Shown here: in pieces, positions 53,040-63,571 of the stretch
Layout of the letters: each line of letters starts with the position of its first letter
Numbering within the stretch: the first letter of the stretch is position 1
Source of the DNA: Ascarosepion bandense
Lineage: Eukaryota; Mollusca; Cephalopoda; Sepiida; Sepiidae
DNA: 64,000 nucleotides
Assembly (NCBI GenBank): GCA_037127315.1
Contig: JBBBDQ010000330.1
Location: 2,456,001-2,520,000, forward strand
Direction of reading: 5' to 3'
Position numbers and translations under genes: made by a program
Notes under the pieces: model-generated
Database searches by the model: none
The model's input: the letters and a program-made list of their open reading frames with translations, nothing else
Told to the model about the DNA's origin: nothing

Positions 53040-53171
53040 CTTTCTTTAGGAATATATATGTCCGACTGACACCAAATCGGTCGAGTTTCGATCCTGGCCA
53101 GAAGCAAGTGGGTGTGCTTAGCCACACTGATGAGCTGTGATACAGCGAAACAGGCTTGTATGTGGATGACT
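53040..53171 (+). repeat. Hammerhead-bearing repeat family H, copy 2
   Basis: Aligns with 24,594-24,712. GTCGAGTTTCGATCCTGG at about 53,080-53,097 is close to a B box (GTTCGATCC). It is followed by a GAAGCAA block, the hammerhead, and (AT)n(GA)n. No A box is convincing. Confidence 0.72.
53116..53170 (+). ncRNA. Type I hammerhead ribozyme, near-complete
   Basis: CUGAUGA is at 53,127-53,133. Stem II is GCUGU/ACAGC with a three-base loop, and GAAA is at 53,147-53,150. A very short stem III (CA/UG plus the A-U pair) has the four-base loop GGCU. UA at 53,159-53,160 gives a GUA triplet. Stem I is CCACA (53,122-53,126) with UGUGG (53,161-53,165), plus three outer pairs after a mismatch. All core residues fit. 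Such a tiny stem III is known in Penelope hammerheads, which often work as dimers. Confidence 0.88.
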
Positions 53172-53172
53172 A

Positions 53173-53210
<38 letters not shown>
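53172..53210. repeat. (AT)n(GA)n microsatellite
   Basis: Begins immediately after stem I of the hammerhead. Confidence 0.93.
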
Positions 53211-53213
<3 letters not shown>

Positions 53214-53505
53214 ATGATAAAGAAAGAAAGAAAAAAGAGAGGGAGAGAATAGATTATCTCCAATATATTTTTGTTTTATTTGTTTAAATTTATAAAATAT
53301 ATTAATGTTTATCTTTTAAAATTAAGGTTTAAACAAGTAAAATGTATGCATATATAGAGTCATTCGCAAACAGATCTGCCAACCAGCAAATGTTTCATCA
53401 ATATACTCAGAGATTACTCTTGAATAATGTGGAGTGGCCCTATCTTGTTGTAAATGCAACGATACACAAATTTCTTCCACCTACTGTCCACTTACTTTTG
53501 GACTA

Positions 53506-53636
<131 letters not shown>

Positions 53637-53647
53637 TATTGTTAACC

Positions 53648-53963
53648 AGATTTTGGTCATAATTAAATTAGACCAGTATACAAAAAATTAAATTAAATAG
53701 TGCTCAATACATATATAATGTAGAGCTTTTGGATATTTTTAATTTGGAAACCAGTTATTTACGCAACATTGGTTTTAACCTTTCGGTATCTTCACGCGAT
53801 TTATAATAACTGATTTTCCAACGCTTTCAAACGTACAACAGGAATTTTTCGAATGCGCGACTGGGACTAAAAAAAAATATATATATAAAATCCGTTATTA
53901 TAAATTGTCTGAAGACACCGAAAGGTTGAAACCAAAGTGGCGTAAATAATTAGTTTCCAAATG

Positions 53964-53972
<9 letters not shown>
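53648..53972. repeat. Foldback of two module M copies (copies 3 and 4)
   Basis: Copy 3 (minus, 53,648-53,850) and copy 4 (plus, 53,878-53,972) face each other around a short (AT)n spacer. The shared phrases are AACCTTTCGGTATCTTC and its complement ACACCGAAAGGTTGAAACC. In copy 4 both CUGAAGA (53,909-53,915) and GAAA (53,928-53,931) are intact, with an ACC/GGU stem II and a weak stem III. I treat it as a probable hammerhead derivative. Confidence 0.7.
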
Positions 53973-53998
<26 letters not shown>

Positions 53999-54118
53999 AG
54001 AGACAGACAGACAGACAGAGACAGTGAGGAAAAGAAATAAACAAAAATAGAGTGACTAAAGGGAAAAAGTAACAAAGATAGAAGAGGAGTAAAGAAAAAA
54101 AGACAGAGAGAGAGAGAT

Positions 54119-54157
<39 letters not shown>

Positions 54158-54646
54158 CAGAGAGAAACAGAGAGACAGAGAGAAACAAAAAAGAAAAGAG
54201 TAAAAGAGAAAGTAAAACAGACAAAGTTAGAGATAGCTAGAGAAAGCTAATGGGAAAGAGTAAAAGAGTTTGAGAAAGATAAAGTATAAAGAGAAAAAGT
54301 GTGCGAAAAAGTTAAGTAGAAAGAGTATCAGAGAGAAAGAAAGAGTAAACAGGTAGGAGAATAGCGAGAGACATAAAGAATAATGGAAAATGAATAACAA
54401 AGTGTAGAGAGAAGAAAAACGAAAATGTGCAAGTGTAACATAGAAATAACAGAGAGAAAGAAAAGAGAGAGAAACAATAAAGTGAGAAGAATAACAGAGA
54501 ATGAGAAAGTGGAAAGAAAGTGGATGAGAATAGAGGAGAAAGAAAGAATGATCATAAACGAAATAATAACAGGGAAAGAGAGCAAACTAGAAAAAGTTAT
54601 AAAGGAAAGAGAGAGGCAGGGTGAAGGGGAAAATAGCAGAAAAAGT

Positions 54647-54679
<33 letters not shown>

Positions 54680-54840
54680 TAAATTGGAAAGAGTATTAGG
54701 AACGATAAATAAAAAACAGGTAAACGGAGACTGAAAAGAAAGAAAGAAAGAAAGAAAGAAAAAAAAACAGAAAATAAATAGTGCAAGAGAGAAAAAGAAT
54801 AAAGGGGAAAGGATGACAAGACAGAAATAAAAGGTCGCGA

Positions 54841-54876
<36 letters not shown>

Positions 54877-55160
54877 AAAAAGCGAAGAGGATTATTAATA
54901 ATAATGTCGAAAGTTTGAAATAAGTATGGCATTCATATAAAGACCGAAAAAGTTGGAAATTAAGTCGAAGAAGAGATTGTGAGAACGACGAAAAAAAAAA
55001 AAAGCAAGAAAAAAATGAGTGAAAAAGAACATATCAGAGATGAAAGGTAAAAAATGATAGGATAAAACAAGAAACGGGAAAGAGGAAATTAGAGTAAGAG
55101 AGTGAAAGAGAATGAGGAAGAACAAGAGTGAGATAAACAGAAAGAATAAGCTGTGTGAAG

Positions 55161-55231
<71 letters not shown>

Positions 55232-55232
55232 G
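53973..55232. repeat. Polypurine tract of about 1.2 kb
   Basis: From about 53,996 the plus strand is nearly all A and G (GAGA, GAAAG, AAAGA), with few pyrimidines. It includes (GAAA)n near 54,740 and 54,840 and (GATA)n(GA)n at 55,161-55,229. Long Ser/Phe/Leu frames on the minus strand are artefacts. Confidence 0.9.
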
Positions 55233-55600
55233 GAGGGAGAAAGATAGATTGGAACATTATAAGAAAGAAAAGAAAAGAAAGCAATCAAAATAGTAAATAC
55301 AAGAAGAAAGGATTGTAGAACGTATTAAAGTAAGAAACCGGACTGGAGTTCCACAGGCGAGACAAAAAATTATCAGAATAGAACTGAGGGTTGCATATAA
55401 CTTTTTCAACAGTAACTTGATTCAGAGAGGTGCTTAACGGTTACTGACACGGAAAATAAAAACGACAGATTGAGTTCAAAAATAAGCTCGGGCTTTGTGT
55501 TCACTCAGTAATAATGGTAGGTCTGAGTCGTCTTCTAATAGACGAAGGGACATGTGACACACAGATTCAAAAACGTGTCGCAGTAGCGAAAGTGGCTGTT
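55233..55600. other. Unassigned, with a possible LINE J scrap
   Basis: GGAGTTCCACAGGCGAG at about 55,344, followed by a TATCAGAATAGAACTGAGGG region, resembles the LINE J 3' end. Nothing else is recognised. Confidence 0.4.
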
Positions 55601-56300
55601 CGGAAAGAAAGCAAAATATTATGAGAGAGGAGAATTTCGTCAGAAACAAAGAAAGGAGTGCTAAACTGCTATGTCATATCTATTCCCTTATCTGGCAGTG
55701 AATACTTGAAATTTTTCATATAGACGAAGTTTTTTTATTGATTTTTTATTAATTTATTCTTTATGGCTTGTCAATCTTTTGCAGGTTATTTAAAGCCAGA
55801 AAATATTTTTTAGATTTAAATAATTTTTTTAGCGATAATAATAGTTTACTGATACGTGATACTTTTACCTCTGTATGGCACCGAATGCTGGACAGTCTTT
55901 TCAAAGATGAAGAAGAGACTTGAATCAACAGAAATGTGGCTCTACAGAAAGATGGTCAGCATACCATGAACGGAACATGTGAGCAACGACAAGGTTTTGG
56001 AGAAAATGTAAACAAAAAGGAAACTTATGCTTAACATCGGGAAGAGGTAGTTGAAAATTCAGGGGCATTTAATGAGAAAGGAGGGCTTGGAAAAATGATA
56101 CACACATGGCATATTTAGGCGAAAAAGAGGAACGGAGGAAAGCAGCGCATAACATACTTGATGGGCTTGAGTAAGTGGATGGTAGAACAGGATTTGAGAG
56201 AAATAACAAAAAGAAAAAATCTTTTTAAGAACTACAAGGGATAGGAAGTTGTGAAGGACCATGATTGCTTACTCCCTGAAGAGTCATGGCAAATAAAAAA
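55600..56300 (+). mobile_element. LINE E 3' part split by a SINE-C tail (copy E7)
   Basis: From about 55,600 it shows the AACTGCTATGTCATATCTAT phrase. It is interrupted at about 55,738-55,803, then continues with ACCGAATGCTGGACAGTCTT, a TEMWLYRKMVSIP block, EHVSNDKVLEKM, FRGI-like, KAAHNILDGLE and DRKL-KDHDCLL remnants. No (GAA)n tail is visible at the end. Confidence 0.78.
55738..55803 (-). mobile_element. SINE-C tail fragment
   Basis: The minus strand reads TTTTCTGGCTTTAAATAACC, then TGCAAAAGATTGACAAGCC, the tail sequence shared with 13.66, 37.2 and 62.69 kb. It lies inside LINE E copy E7. Confidence 0.75.
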
Positions 56301-56339
56301 AAGGTAAAAGTTCTATCAATTAACCCATACTTGGGGTAC

Positions 56340-56545
56340 AAGACGCTGAGTCATAACTTTTTCAAGAGTATTTGCGAACCCAACTGGAATTGGAACTCGG
56401 CTCTCCGATTTCAAATTCCGAGCCGTTCTCCATTAAACATACTGCAAATCCGAGATGACAGAGTCTAGTATTTCCAAACGGTCACGCAAATAGGTACTGA
56501 TCGAACTTGGCGTTGTTTAATTTCGGTGATTGTACGAGAACCGTT
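56340..56545 (-). mobile_element. Composite SINE-C (5S plus tRNA heads), copy 3
   Basis: On the minus strand the 5S part comes first: GTTGAAACAACGGTTCTCG, ACCGAAATTAAACAACGCC, and GTGACCGTTTGGAAATACTA as box C. The tRNA-like part follows: GTTTAATGGAGAACGGCTC, with the B-box region GAGTTCCAATTCCAG. The tail is lost. The join between the two heads falls at the same place as in the other copies. Confidence 0.82.
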
Positions 56546-56574
56546 GTTTCAACGTGCTATCATCCGTAAGTAGA

Positions 56575-56930
56575 TAAAAGAGACGTTTGAAGCTACGCAG
56601 ATGTGGTTTTCTAGACGGATACTAAGAATGTCATAAGCTGAACATGCGAGCAACGAGGGACTTTAGAAAGTAAAGGACGCTAAAGCTGGAGACGACTGAA
56701 ACTGCTGGAAACTCTGAACGCGAGATGAAGCCTATGTGAATTTAACATTTAGAAGTGAGAGAATGAAAAACAGAACTAATAATTTTGCGTGAGTGTATAG
56801 CGGATCGATGATAAAGAAATATGGCAAAGAGTAAAATGCTGTTTAGAGCTAAAAGTGAAAGAAAATGTGGAGAGCCATTATCGACCACGTCCTGAAGTGA
56901 CATGACACATAGAAGAAGCCGTAGTCATAA
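56575..56930 (+). mobile_element. LINE E 3' fragment (copy E8)
   Basis: Starts with a degenerate KRLKLRRCGFLDGY phrase (ACGCAGATGTGGTTTTCTAG in DNA), then CTGAACATGCGAGCAACGAG, and a CCACGTCCTGAAGTGACATG end followed by AGAAGAAG. Confidence 0.72.
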
Positions 56931-58565
56931 ATATACAATTATGTATAATTATTTAACATTACAAAAAGATCAAATAAAATAATTTGATCTTTACTAAGAT
57001 TAGCTAAGTTAATTTGTCACAAAGTCAAATGAACGATAAGTTTCCAGGCGATGAGGGGGCTACCTAAGCGGCACGCAAAATCATAATTTTTACAAAGGCT
57101 CGAACACCTGCACATGTAGAAAATAAGCAATTCTCATAAGTAAATTACTTAAATAGATATTTACTTAGCCTCAGGGCCGGTGTAAGGGTCTTGTACCCAC
57201 CACCATAATCTATGATACGATTCACTCTACTAGATCTCAATTTTAGTATTCATATAAAATACGAATGTTATTGTAACTTAATTATGTACAATAATTAATC
57301 ATATGCAATATAGCTGAGCAATTCGACTAGAAAAATTGAAAATAAATAAATGTTTCTAAATACAAATTGGGGTCATGGCATAATAAATCAATCCATCTTA
57401 AATTTGTTAAATCTTGTTAAAATGTTGAATAATTAAACATTATGGATAACAAAAAAATATAGTGAATTTTATTTAGTGCTTTTCGAGATTTAGCATGAAC
57501 AATATAAATTCCCAGATTTGGACGAAAACCAAACTCAGAATGACGACAAAATCAGTAAAACGTTCCATCCTTTAATTGTAAGTTGTACTTAGTTTAATTT
57601 GTAACCTATATAAGTGTAGGTAGAAAAAAAGAAAATGTTGTTAAGATAGTGAGGGTTAAAAAATCACTGACCATTGCCTTCAATATGGCTTCCTCACGGT
57701 CGGGGATGTCGATGTAGTACGCAGTGGCGATTGTGGAACTCTGAAAGTGTTGGAAGGGGCATTTAGGGGCAAAGATTTTTTCAGAGGAGGCGTACAACTC
57801 AAGCAGCGTAATTCTTTCACTCGGCTATAATTCACTGAGTGCCTATGTATCTACATATCAAGTTGGGGACATTATTTTTAACTAACGTCTTCATTCTGAT
57901 ATGAAAATATGACTATTAAGTCTCTTTCCCTCCGTAATAAAATGTCTGTTTCTATCTATCTGGTTGTTTTATTTTGTTTGCTTTTCTTTCATAGTGCTCT
58001 CTGTCGGTGTCCTTAAAAGGCTAAATGAAAAAGATATCACAGAGGGAAAAGCGCTGAAGGTCAAATCTTATCGAAATCAGAGACATATCAGTTTTATACA
58101 TTTTTGAAGTTTTTAAAAGTGGGGAGCCAATTGAGGGACCAGCCAAAATTCTGGAGTGGGGGGTAGGCACTCTTCTGCCTTCCCCCGTAGAAACGCCACT
58201 AAACGTGCGTGCCTTGCTCAACTTAGCTAAACGTGTCCAACCCAAAGACGAGAAAAGGGAGACATTCAGTAAGGACTGCGAACACAACTCGTGTGAAATG
58301 ATCTATTTAATACAACCAATTTCGTCCGGCAAAATGCCAAAATAGTGCAGGATCCTAGGAGGAACAGATACACTTGTTAAATGGCCAGGGGATAAATTTG
58401 TTAAATTTTATCACCTCACTATAAGAGACGTCTATATTCACTCTGCCCACAATGTTTGTTTATTTGGCCAAGGTATTTAATGAAGGGACAAAGCATAGGG
58501 AGTGATGGATTAACCTTATTCCAAAGGTCTCTGATAATTGTTTCCTCAACTCACAACATATATAT
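56931..58565. other. Unassigned 1.6-kb stretch
   Basis: A minus-strand frame at 57,606-57,797 (with CPFQHFQSSTIATAYYIDIP) looks somewhat protein-like but has no known domain. Around 58,120-58,200 a GGGGGGTAGGCACTCTTCTG then CCCCCGTAGAAACGCCAC phrase resembles a common molluscan repeat. It is the best place to look for a host exon. Confidence 0.4.
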
Positions 58566-58569
58566 ATAC

Positions 58570-59320
58570 ACACAAAAAGGGTACGATGGGTAAGTTGTCA
58601 GCATTTTAGATTTTGAATTTCGTACACGCGCGTTGTTTCTTTTGAATTTTGTCGACAGTACAGTATAGTACACAATTCATTCCCCCAGAAATTTGGAAAC
58701 AGCGTGAATTACTGCTTGGCATTCGCATCGGAAGCTTCAATACAAACATTTCAGATTCGGAAAGAGTTGGATGAGTCTAATGGTGATTACGAAGGTGTTT
58801 AAAGTGATCACTAGTGTTGGCGACATTATGCCCCTATTTATCTTCTCACATGGCCTCAGACTCAACGCAGGGGCCTACATCAAATGCCTTGACGAAATAG
58901 TGTTGTCCAGGGTCATAAGAGTGGCTGCTGGAAGACTGTCTGACAAAAGGACTCTGCACCATGCTACGCAAGTAGAAGAACTAAGTCATGGCTATCAGAC
59001 AATTTCTGTGACCACATCACTCCTTATATCTGGCAACCTAACTCCCCAGACTGCAACCCCTTGATTATAATGTGTGAGGCACAGTTGAGCAAGACATTCA
59101 TCAACCAGCATTCACCATTCACCAACTTAAACGAGGAGACGTCTAAAACAGATGCAGAAGATTTCAAAGTTGTCTGGAGGCTGTGGTCGAACCTAGTGGC
59201 GATTTTATTGAATATTTTGTGTAATTTTGGTAAATATATCTCTTAAAATGAGATGTCAGTGTTTTTTTACATTTTTGCATAATTTAGACGGTAATTAATT
59301 TATCGCACCATACATACATA
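58570..59320 (+). pseudogene. maT-like (Tc1/mariner) transposase relic, copy 2
   Basis: With frameshifts it reads VITSVGDIMPLFIFSHGLRL, then AYIKCLDEIVL, RVAAGRLSD and a decayed WLSDNFCDHITPYIWQPNSP region, then DYNV-like and NEETSKTDAEDF remnants. The catalytic motif around QQD is not readable. The N-terminal domain is missing. A GGGTACGATGGGTAAGTTG phrase at about 58,578 and the complement of GGTGCGATAAATTAATTA at about 59,310 may be the inverted ends. Confidence 0.8.
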
Positions 59321-59519
59321 TTGTGTTACGTGTCCAGTAAATCAAAAGCGAGGTATTGCACCACATTTACTGAAGCAGTTACATCTAAATGTTTCTAGGG
59401 TAAGATAGAGTCCATTCTTCGACAGGTTAGTTTTGAAAATCAGAAATAACTTTCTTTTAAATTGCTCGCCACTTCAAAGCAAGAAGAGCCTAGTCAACCC
59501 TTCTACTTAAACCCAAAGC

Positions 59520-59520
<1 letters not shown>
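59321..59520. other. Unassigned stretch
   Basis: Nothing recognised. Confidence 0.5.

Positions 59521-59592
<72 letters not shown>
59521..59592. repeat. (CA)n(TA)n microsatellite
   Basis: About 18 CA units then 17 TA units. Confidence 0.95.
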
Positions 59593-59596
<4 letters not shown>

Positions 59597-60234
59597 CGGG
59601 AATTATTAATATACATATGACGAGAAACACATTATATACATAAACATAAACGAATGAGGTTTTATTTATCGTCCTTAAAACTGAAGTAAAATTTCCAGCA
59701 TATGAGAAATCTAAAGTATTTCTTAGGATCATTAGCTATTATATAACGGCGAATTACATTATTAAAGTATTTTCGTCTTGTTTATAATTAGAATGCATCC
59801 GATTGCAATAAAACTTTTTATTTTTTATTCTTTTTTTATATCATGCTAGTTGTTTATATTATTTATTCTAAATTTCTTTGAAGCAAATTTTATTTCATCA
59901 TCAACAACATGGTTTGTGAAATTATTCTGGACAAGACTTTGTTTTATGGAACTTAATTCTTTATAGAATAATGTGTCAGGAGAGGAAATCGTTTTAACAC
60001 CTGTTTTATATCTGTGATGATATTCGCTTTTATAATTGAGATGACGTTCGTTTTTACTTTGTTAGCATCTACGAAAGGGTTTTGTTTTAAAGTTCCGTTT
60101 ATAAATGAATTGTAGCCTTCAAATTCATCCATTGAGATGAAAATGTCAACTATTTAACGGGCATATATTGAGGCTTTAAAGAAATCACACAATCACACAA
60201 TCATGCACGCATGCACAAACACACGCACAAACAA

Positions 60235-60295
<61 letters not shown>

Positions 60296-61085
60296 AGTAA
60301 AAGTTTATAAATTGTTCTAAAACGAAACCAACAAATTGCTAAAAATTGAAGACAATTTTTAGCTAAAACTCATCGAACACCATCCGAATCTCAACATCAT
60401 ATATATAGATAATTCCAAAGATTTGCAAAAAAATAAAATAAAATAAAATAAAATAAAATAAAATAAATAAATAAATAAATAAATAACATGACTACACATG
60501 ATGGAAAATGCCGTAAAGTTAATAAAACAAAATTGTATCATCAAAATCTTTGTCATTGTTATTGAAAATTTAGAGTCATTTTTGAGATGATTTTGATTTT
60601 GATTTTGAAATTCTTGCAAAAATTCAAGTATGATGCACAAATGAACGATATTATCTTAAAACGATTTATTTTTATGAAATGTTAGTAAAAATATTTTTCT
60701 TACATATTGTACACAACATTAATTTCATGAAATTTATTTTTGTACGGCTTAATGTTTATTAGTTATACGCAGAAGATTTAAATCAATTTTTCTTGTAAAA
60801 CAGGACACCCAGTTCTCGAAAATTCTGGTATGAATCGTAAAATAAAAATGCGCTTAAAATGCTTAAAATAAGGCATTATTTAATTAGAACATGTTTTAAT
60901 TGTTTTTATGGATAACATAAATTATGGATATCATTGTCATAAAAAACTTAGATCAATAATGAATTTTTACAAAAATAGTTTTCATTTTTAAAATTAATTA
61001 TAATAGTTATGAAGTTTTAAATCTGTTAAAATTCAGTATCAATTTGCAGGAGTTAGGTGATACTATTATTCAGTAGATATACAGA
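59593..61085. other. Unassigned AT-rich stretch with microsatellites
   Basis: Contains (CA)n(TA)n at about 60,236-60,290 and (AAAAT)n/(AAAT)n at 60,430-60,484. No gene recognised. Confidence 0.5.
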
Positions 61086-61087
61086 AG

Positions 61088-61090
<3 letters not shown>

Positions 61091-61130
<40 letters not shown>
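61091..61130. repeat. (AT)n microsatellite
   Basis: About 19 units, followed by a short TG-rich segment. Confidence 0.94.
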
Positions 61131-61132
<2 letters not shown>

Positions 61133-61236
61133 TGTGTGCGTGTGGGTGTGTGTGTAAACAGACAATGTTACGGAAAGTTCCGCAGATTAACGAAATGGAA
61201 TTAATAACCGACATATTTATAAATAACGTTCAAACA

Positions 61237-61267
<31 letters not shown>

Positions 61268-61282
<15 letters not shown>

Positions 61283-61321
61283 ATCCGCAGACAGATCTGT
61301 TTCGCTGTATCACAGCTCATC

Positions 61322-61326
<5 letters not shown>
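61268..61326 (-). ncRNA. Hammerhead ribozyme of family H, cut at its 5' end by (AT)n
   Basis: On the minus strand UGAUGA, the GCUGU/ACAGC stem II, GAAA, a CAG/CUG stem III and UC then UGCGGAUGAC are all present. The base before UGAUGA is A, from an (AT)n, instead of core C3. The whole 5' strand of stem I is missing. (AT)n flanks both sides. The motif cannot cleave in cis. Confidence 0.75.
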
Positions 61327-61382
<56 letters not shown>

Positions 61383-61419
61383 TGTGTGTGTGCGCGCGCG
61401 CGCGTCTGTGTGTGTGTGT
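61322..61419. repeat. (TA)n(TG)n with CG run
   Basis: TA units pass into TG units, with a short (GC)n near 61,392-61,404, a Z-DNA-prone composition. Confidence 0.93.
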
Positions 61420-61436
61420 TTGAAATACAAGAAAAT

Positions 61437-61480
61437 CTTGATAAAATCCCTCAAGGGACGAAACGCGTCGGCTATAAGTT
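61437..61480 (+). ncRNA. Hammerhead-like relic, family K copy 1
   Basis: CUUGAUAAA in place of CUGANGA, a UCCC/GGGA stem II, GAAA at 61,460-61,463 and CGCGUC giving a minimal stem III with GUC. The 3' half is a good hammerhead and the 5' half is not. It aligns with 63,572-63,612. Confidence 0.5.
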
Positions 61481-61634
61481 TTCCTTTTGTTTTTATATGT
61501 GTATAGATATTATAAGGAAGTGAAAGAACAGATAGATTAAAACTCACTGTTCATGCATTTAGTTTTATAAAGCGTGCAAAATACAAAGTAGAGCTTAATA
61601 TTATAATTTTATTACAATGGTTTATAAATGCATT

Positions 61635-61693
61635 ATACCACTATACAAAAATCTTCATGTTTTAGAACAATACTGCTCTTCTTCAGGTGATAT
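61635..61693 (-). ncRNA. Hammerhead motif with one core change
   Basis: On the minus strand a seven-pair stem I joins AUAUCAC (61,693-61,687) to GUGGUAU (61,641-61,635). CUGAAGA is at 61,686-61,680. Stem II has six pairs (AGAGCA/UGUUCU) with loop GUAU. GAAA is AAAA (61,663-61,660), so G12 is lost. Stem III is A/U- and wobble-rich, and UA precedes the cleavage point. It lies about 530 bases downstream of a PLE GIY-YIG remnant on the same strand. Confidence 0.62.
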
Positions 61694-61699
61694 TTTAAA

Positions 61700-62218
61700 A
61701 ATGAATGTTGAAAATGATTTATTTCGAAAATATAAGATGAATTTATGGTTATTTAGAAAATGAAGGAGGGGTGGTTGTAAGAAGTTAAACAAAATGATTG
61801 TTGGTGTGTCAATATTGCTTAATTAAAAGTGAGAATTAGATTAAACTATGGAGTTGAAAAATTATGTCGCGAAAGAGAACAATGTAGCATAATGTCAAAA
61901 CATGACACTTTAATTTTGTCTAGGTAAGATACATGCTAGGAATATACACTATTTAAATGGGTAGATAATAATTTTTAACAACATGTTAGATTTTAGTTTT
62001 ATTTTTAATTTGATTTTGTACTGCCTCATCTGTTAAAGGGACTGGATTGTTTACGTTAAAATTAGAATTAAGTAATTATGTTATGTTAAGGTATACTGGG
62101 GTTAGGGAAAACAAATACACGTTGTGTGGATTATTTCGTTTAATAAAATAGTTTTTAAGTAATATTAGAGCATAAGTTATAAATGAACAATTATAATTAA
62201 TTATTAGAGCCTAAGTCA
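61700..62218. other. Unassigned stretch between PLE remnant and hammerhead
   Basis: Would be the 3' part of a minus-strand Penelope-like element if the two flanking features belong together. No motif is visible. Confidence 0.4.
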
Positions 62219-62410
62219 TTAATTAAATTTTGGAGAAAAGTATTTGCGGTTTTTGCATAAAATCGTCAATTCATTTGTGTGATTTAGAAGTACTTTATTT
62301 TTAGGGAACCTTACAATATGCAGCTTTTCAGTCAGGTACAAAGGGTAGTTGTCATAGAATGATTTACAGATTCTTGTTTTTTCTAGAATTTTCATTTTCA
62401 TTTTACTTTG
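62219..62410 (-). pseudogene. Penelope-like element GIY-YIG endonuclease C-terminal remnant
   Basis: The minus-strand frame contains YPLYLTEKLHIVRFPKNKV, then LLNHTNELTILCKNRKYF and a stop. This fits the end of PLE GIY-YIG nucleases, which reads roughly C-x-LCL-x-EKL, LLNKRNEL, CRH-x-x-K. The conserved cysteine before LTEKL and the arginine of the NKR triplet are replaced. The catalytic GIY and YIG part is not present, so this is a short 3' fragment. The assignment is by eye. Confidence 0.6.
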
Positions 62411-62505
62411 AGGGTTTTATTTGTATCTTTTAACTGCCAAAAATACTTAGAAATGGATATTTCGTTTCGGTACGCGTTATTTTTAAGGAAGTTAAATGCA
62501 AATAC

Positions 62506-62595
62506 TACCTTTGCTTAAAAGTGTTCTTAATAGATCCAATATAAACTCTTTTTTGTTTATATTGAATCTACTAAGAACACCTTTAAGCAGGTAAG
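62506..62595. repeat. Palindrome with about 40-bp arms
   Basis: The arms 62,507-62,546 and 62,555-62,594 are complementary with about five mismatches (GTGTTCTTAATAGATCCAAT against its partner). The spacer is TCTTTTTT. The right arm runs straight into the SINE-C body. Confidence 0.9.
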
Positions 62596-62745
62596 GATCC
62601 GCCTCTTTCTCTTGCTATGGGTTAATTAGTAAGTCTTATCTCACTAAATCACTATTTCTCTTACGATCTAAAACATTTTCTGGCTTTAAATAACTTTCAA
62701 AGGGTAGATAATTCATAGAAAACAAATTAATCAAACAATCAATTA
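62590..62745 (+). mobile_element. SINE-C body and tail, heads missing
   Basis: AAGGATCCGCCTCTTTCTCT, then GGTTAATTAGTAAGTCTTAT, TTTTCTGGCTTTAAATAACT and AATCAAACAATCAATTAA. The same phrases end the complete copy at 13.3-13.7 kb. The 5S and tRNA heads are replaced by the palindrome. Confidence 0.8.
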
Positions 62746-63571
62746 ATGGGCTTGAAAGGCATTTAGCTAATTTTCATATAGAACTTTTAAAAAATACTTT
62801 TAAAATAGTTAAAAATGTAATCACTATTAAACAGTGCTAACGTTATATCAAAAGGAGCTTACTGAATAGAATATAGACAATACCTCGTGAAAAACATTAG
62901 CGAAACATCGAAATTTAAAGAAAAAATATACAAACAAAAACAGACTTAAAATTAAACAACGCATTCAATGTCACTGTAAATATCCATAATTACAATTTTG
63001 ACTTGAAAATGCTGCTTTAATAACGAAAAGGATTTATTTAGAACGAAGGCGCATTGAAAAGTTCATGATGCACGAAAACCCGGCAATTAATGGCCGACTA
63101 AGTCTTTAGTTCATTACCAGTTTTCATTAAATTAACACTGAAAATATGGGATACATAAACTTTGATAAAAAATATTTATAAATAAATAAATACTGAAAAA
63201 AAAAAAATTGAAAAAGTCAATGAAAAACTAAGTCCTAATGTAATTTCTATAGCGAAAGAGTTAATGCTAAAAATCTCGAATTTAGCCACATAACGTGAAT
63301 TTCGCTTTTTCTCGCTAAAATAGATTTTGTTCTTAAGAAAAAAAATGTGCTTTTTTCTTGATGAATCCGGTAGAAACTTCTACATTGTCTTATATATTTA
63401 CCTCTGCCGTATTTTTGTTTGTTTTTCATCACTGATTCTCTCTCTCTCTCTCTATCTCTGTGCGCGTGTGTAAAATATCAGATTTAACTAAAAAATATCT
63501 AAAAAAAAAGAAGAAAACTATGAATAAAGACAAAAGGAAGATTTAACCAACAGTTTCGTCTTTTGATAGGT
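62746..63571. other. Unassigned AT-rich stretch
   Basis: No feature apart from a short (TC)n at 63,436-63,455. Confidence 0.5.

Noticed and set aside
53967..55288. Ser/Phe/Leu-rich open frames on the minus strand
   Set aside because: Composition artefacts of the polypurine tract.
57606..57797. Host exon on the minus strand
   Set aside because: The peptide looks non-repetitive, but no domain, splice acceptor or convincing donor could be established. Left as unassigned; a protein search would decide.
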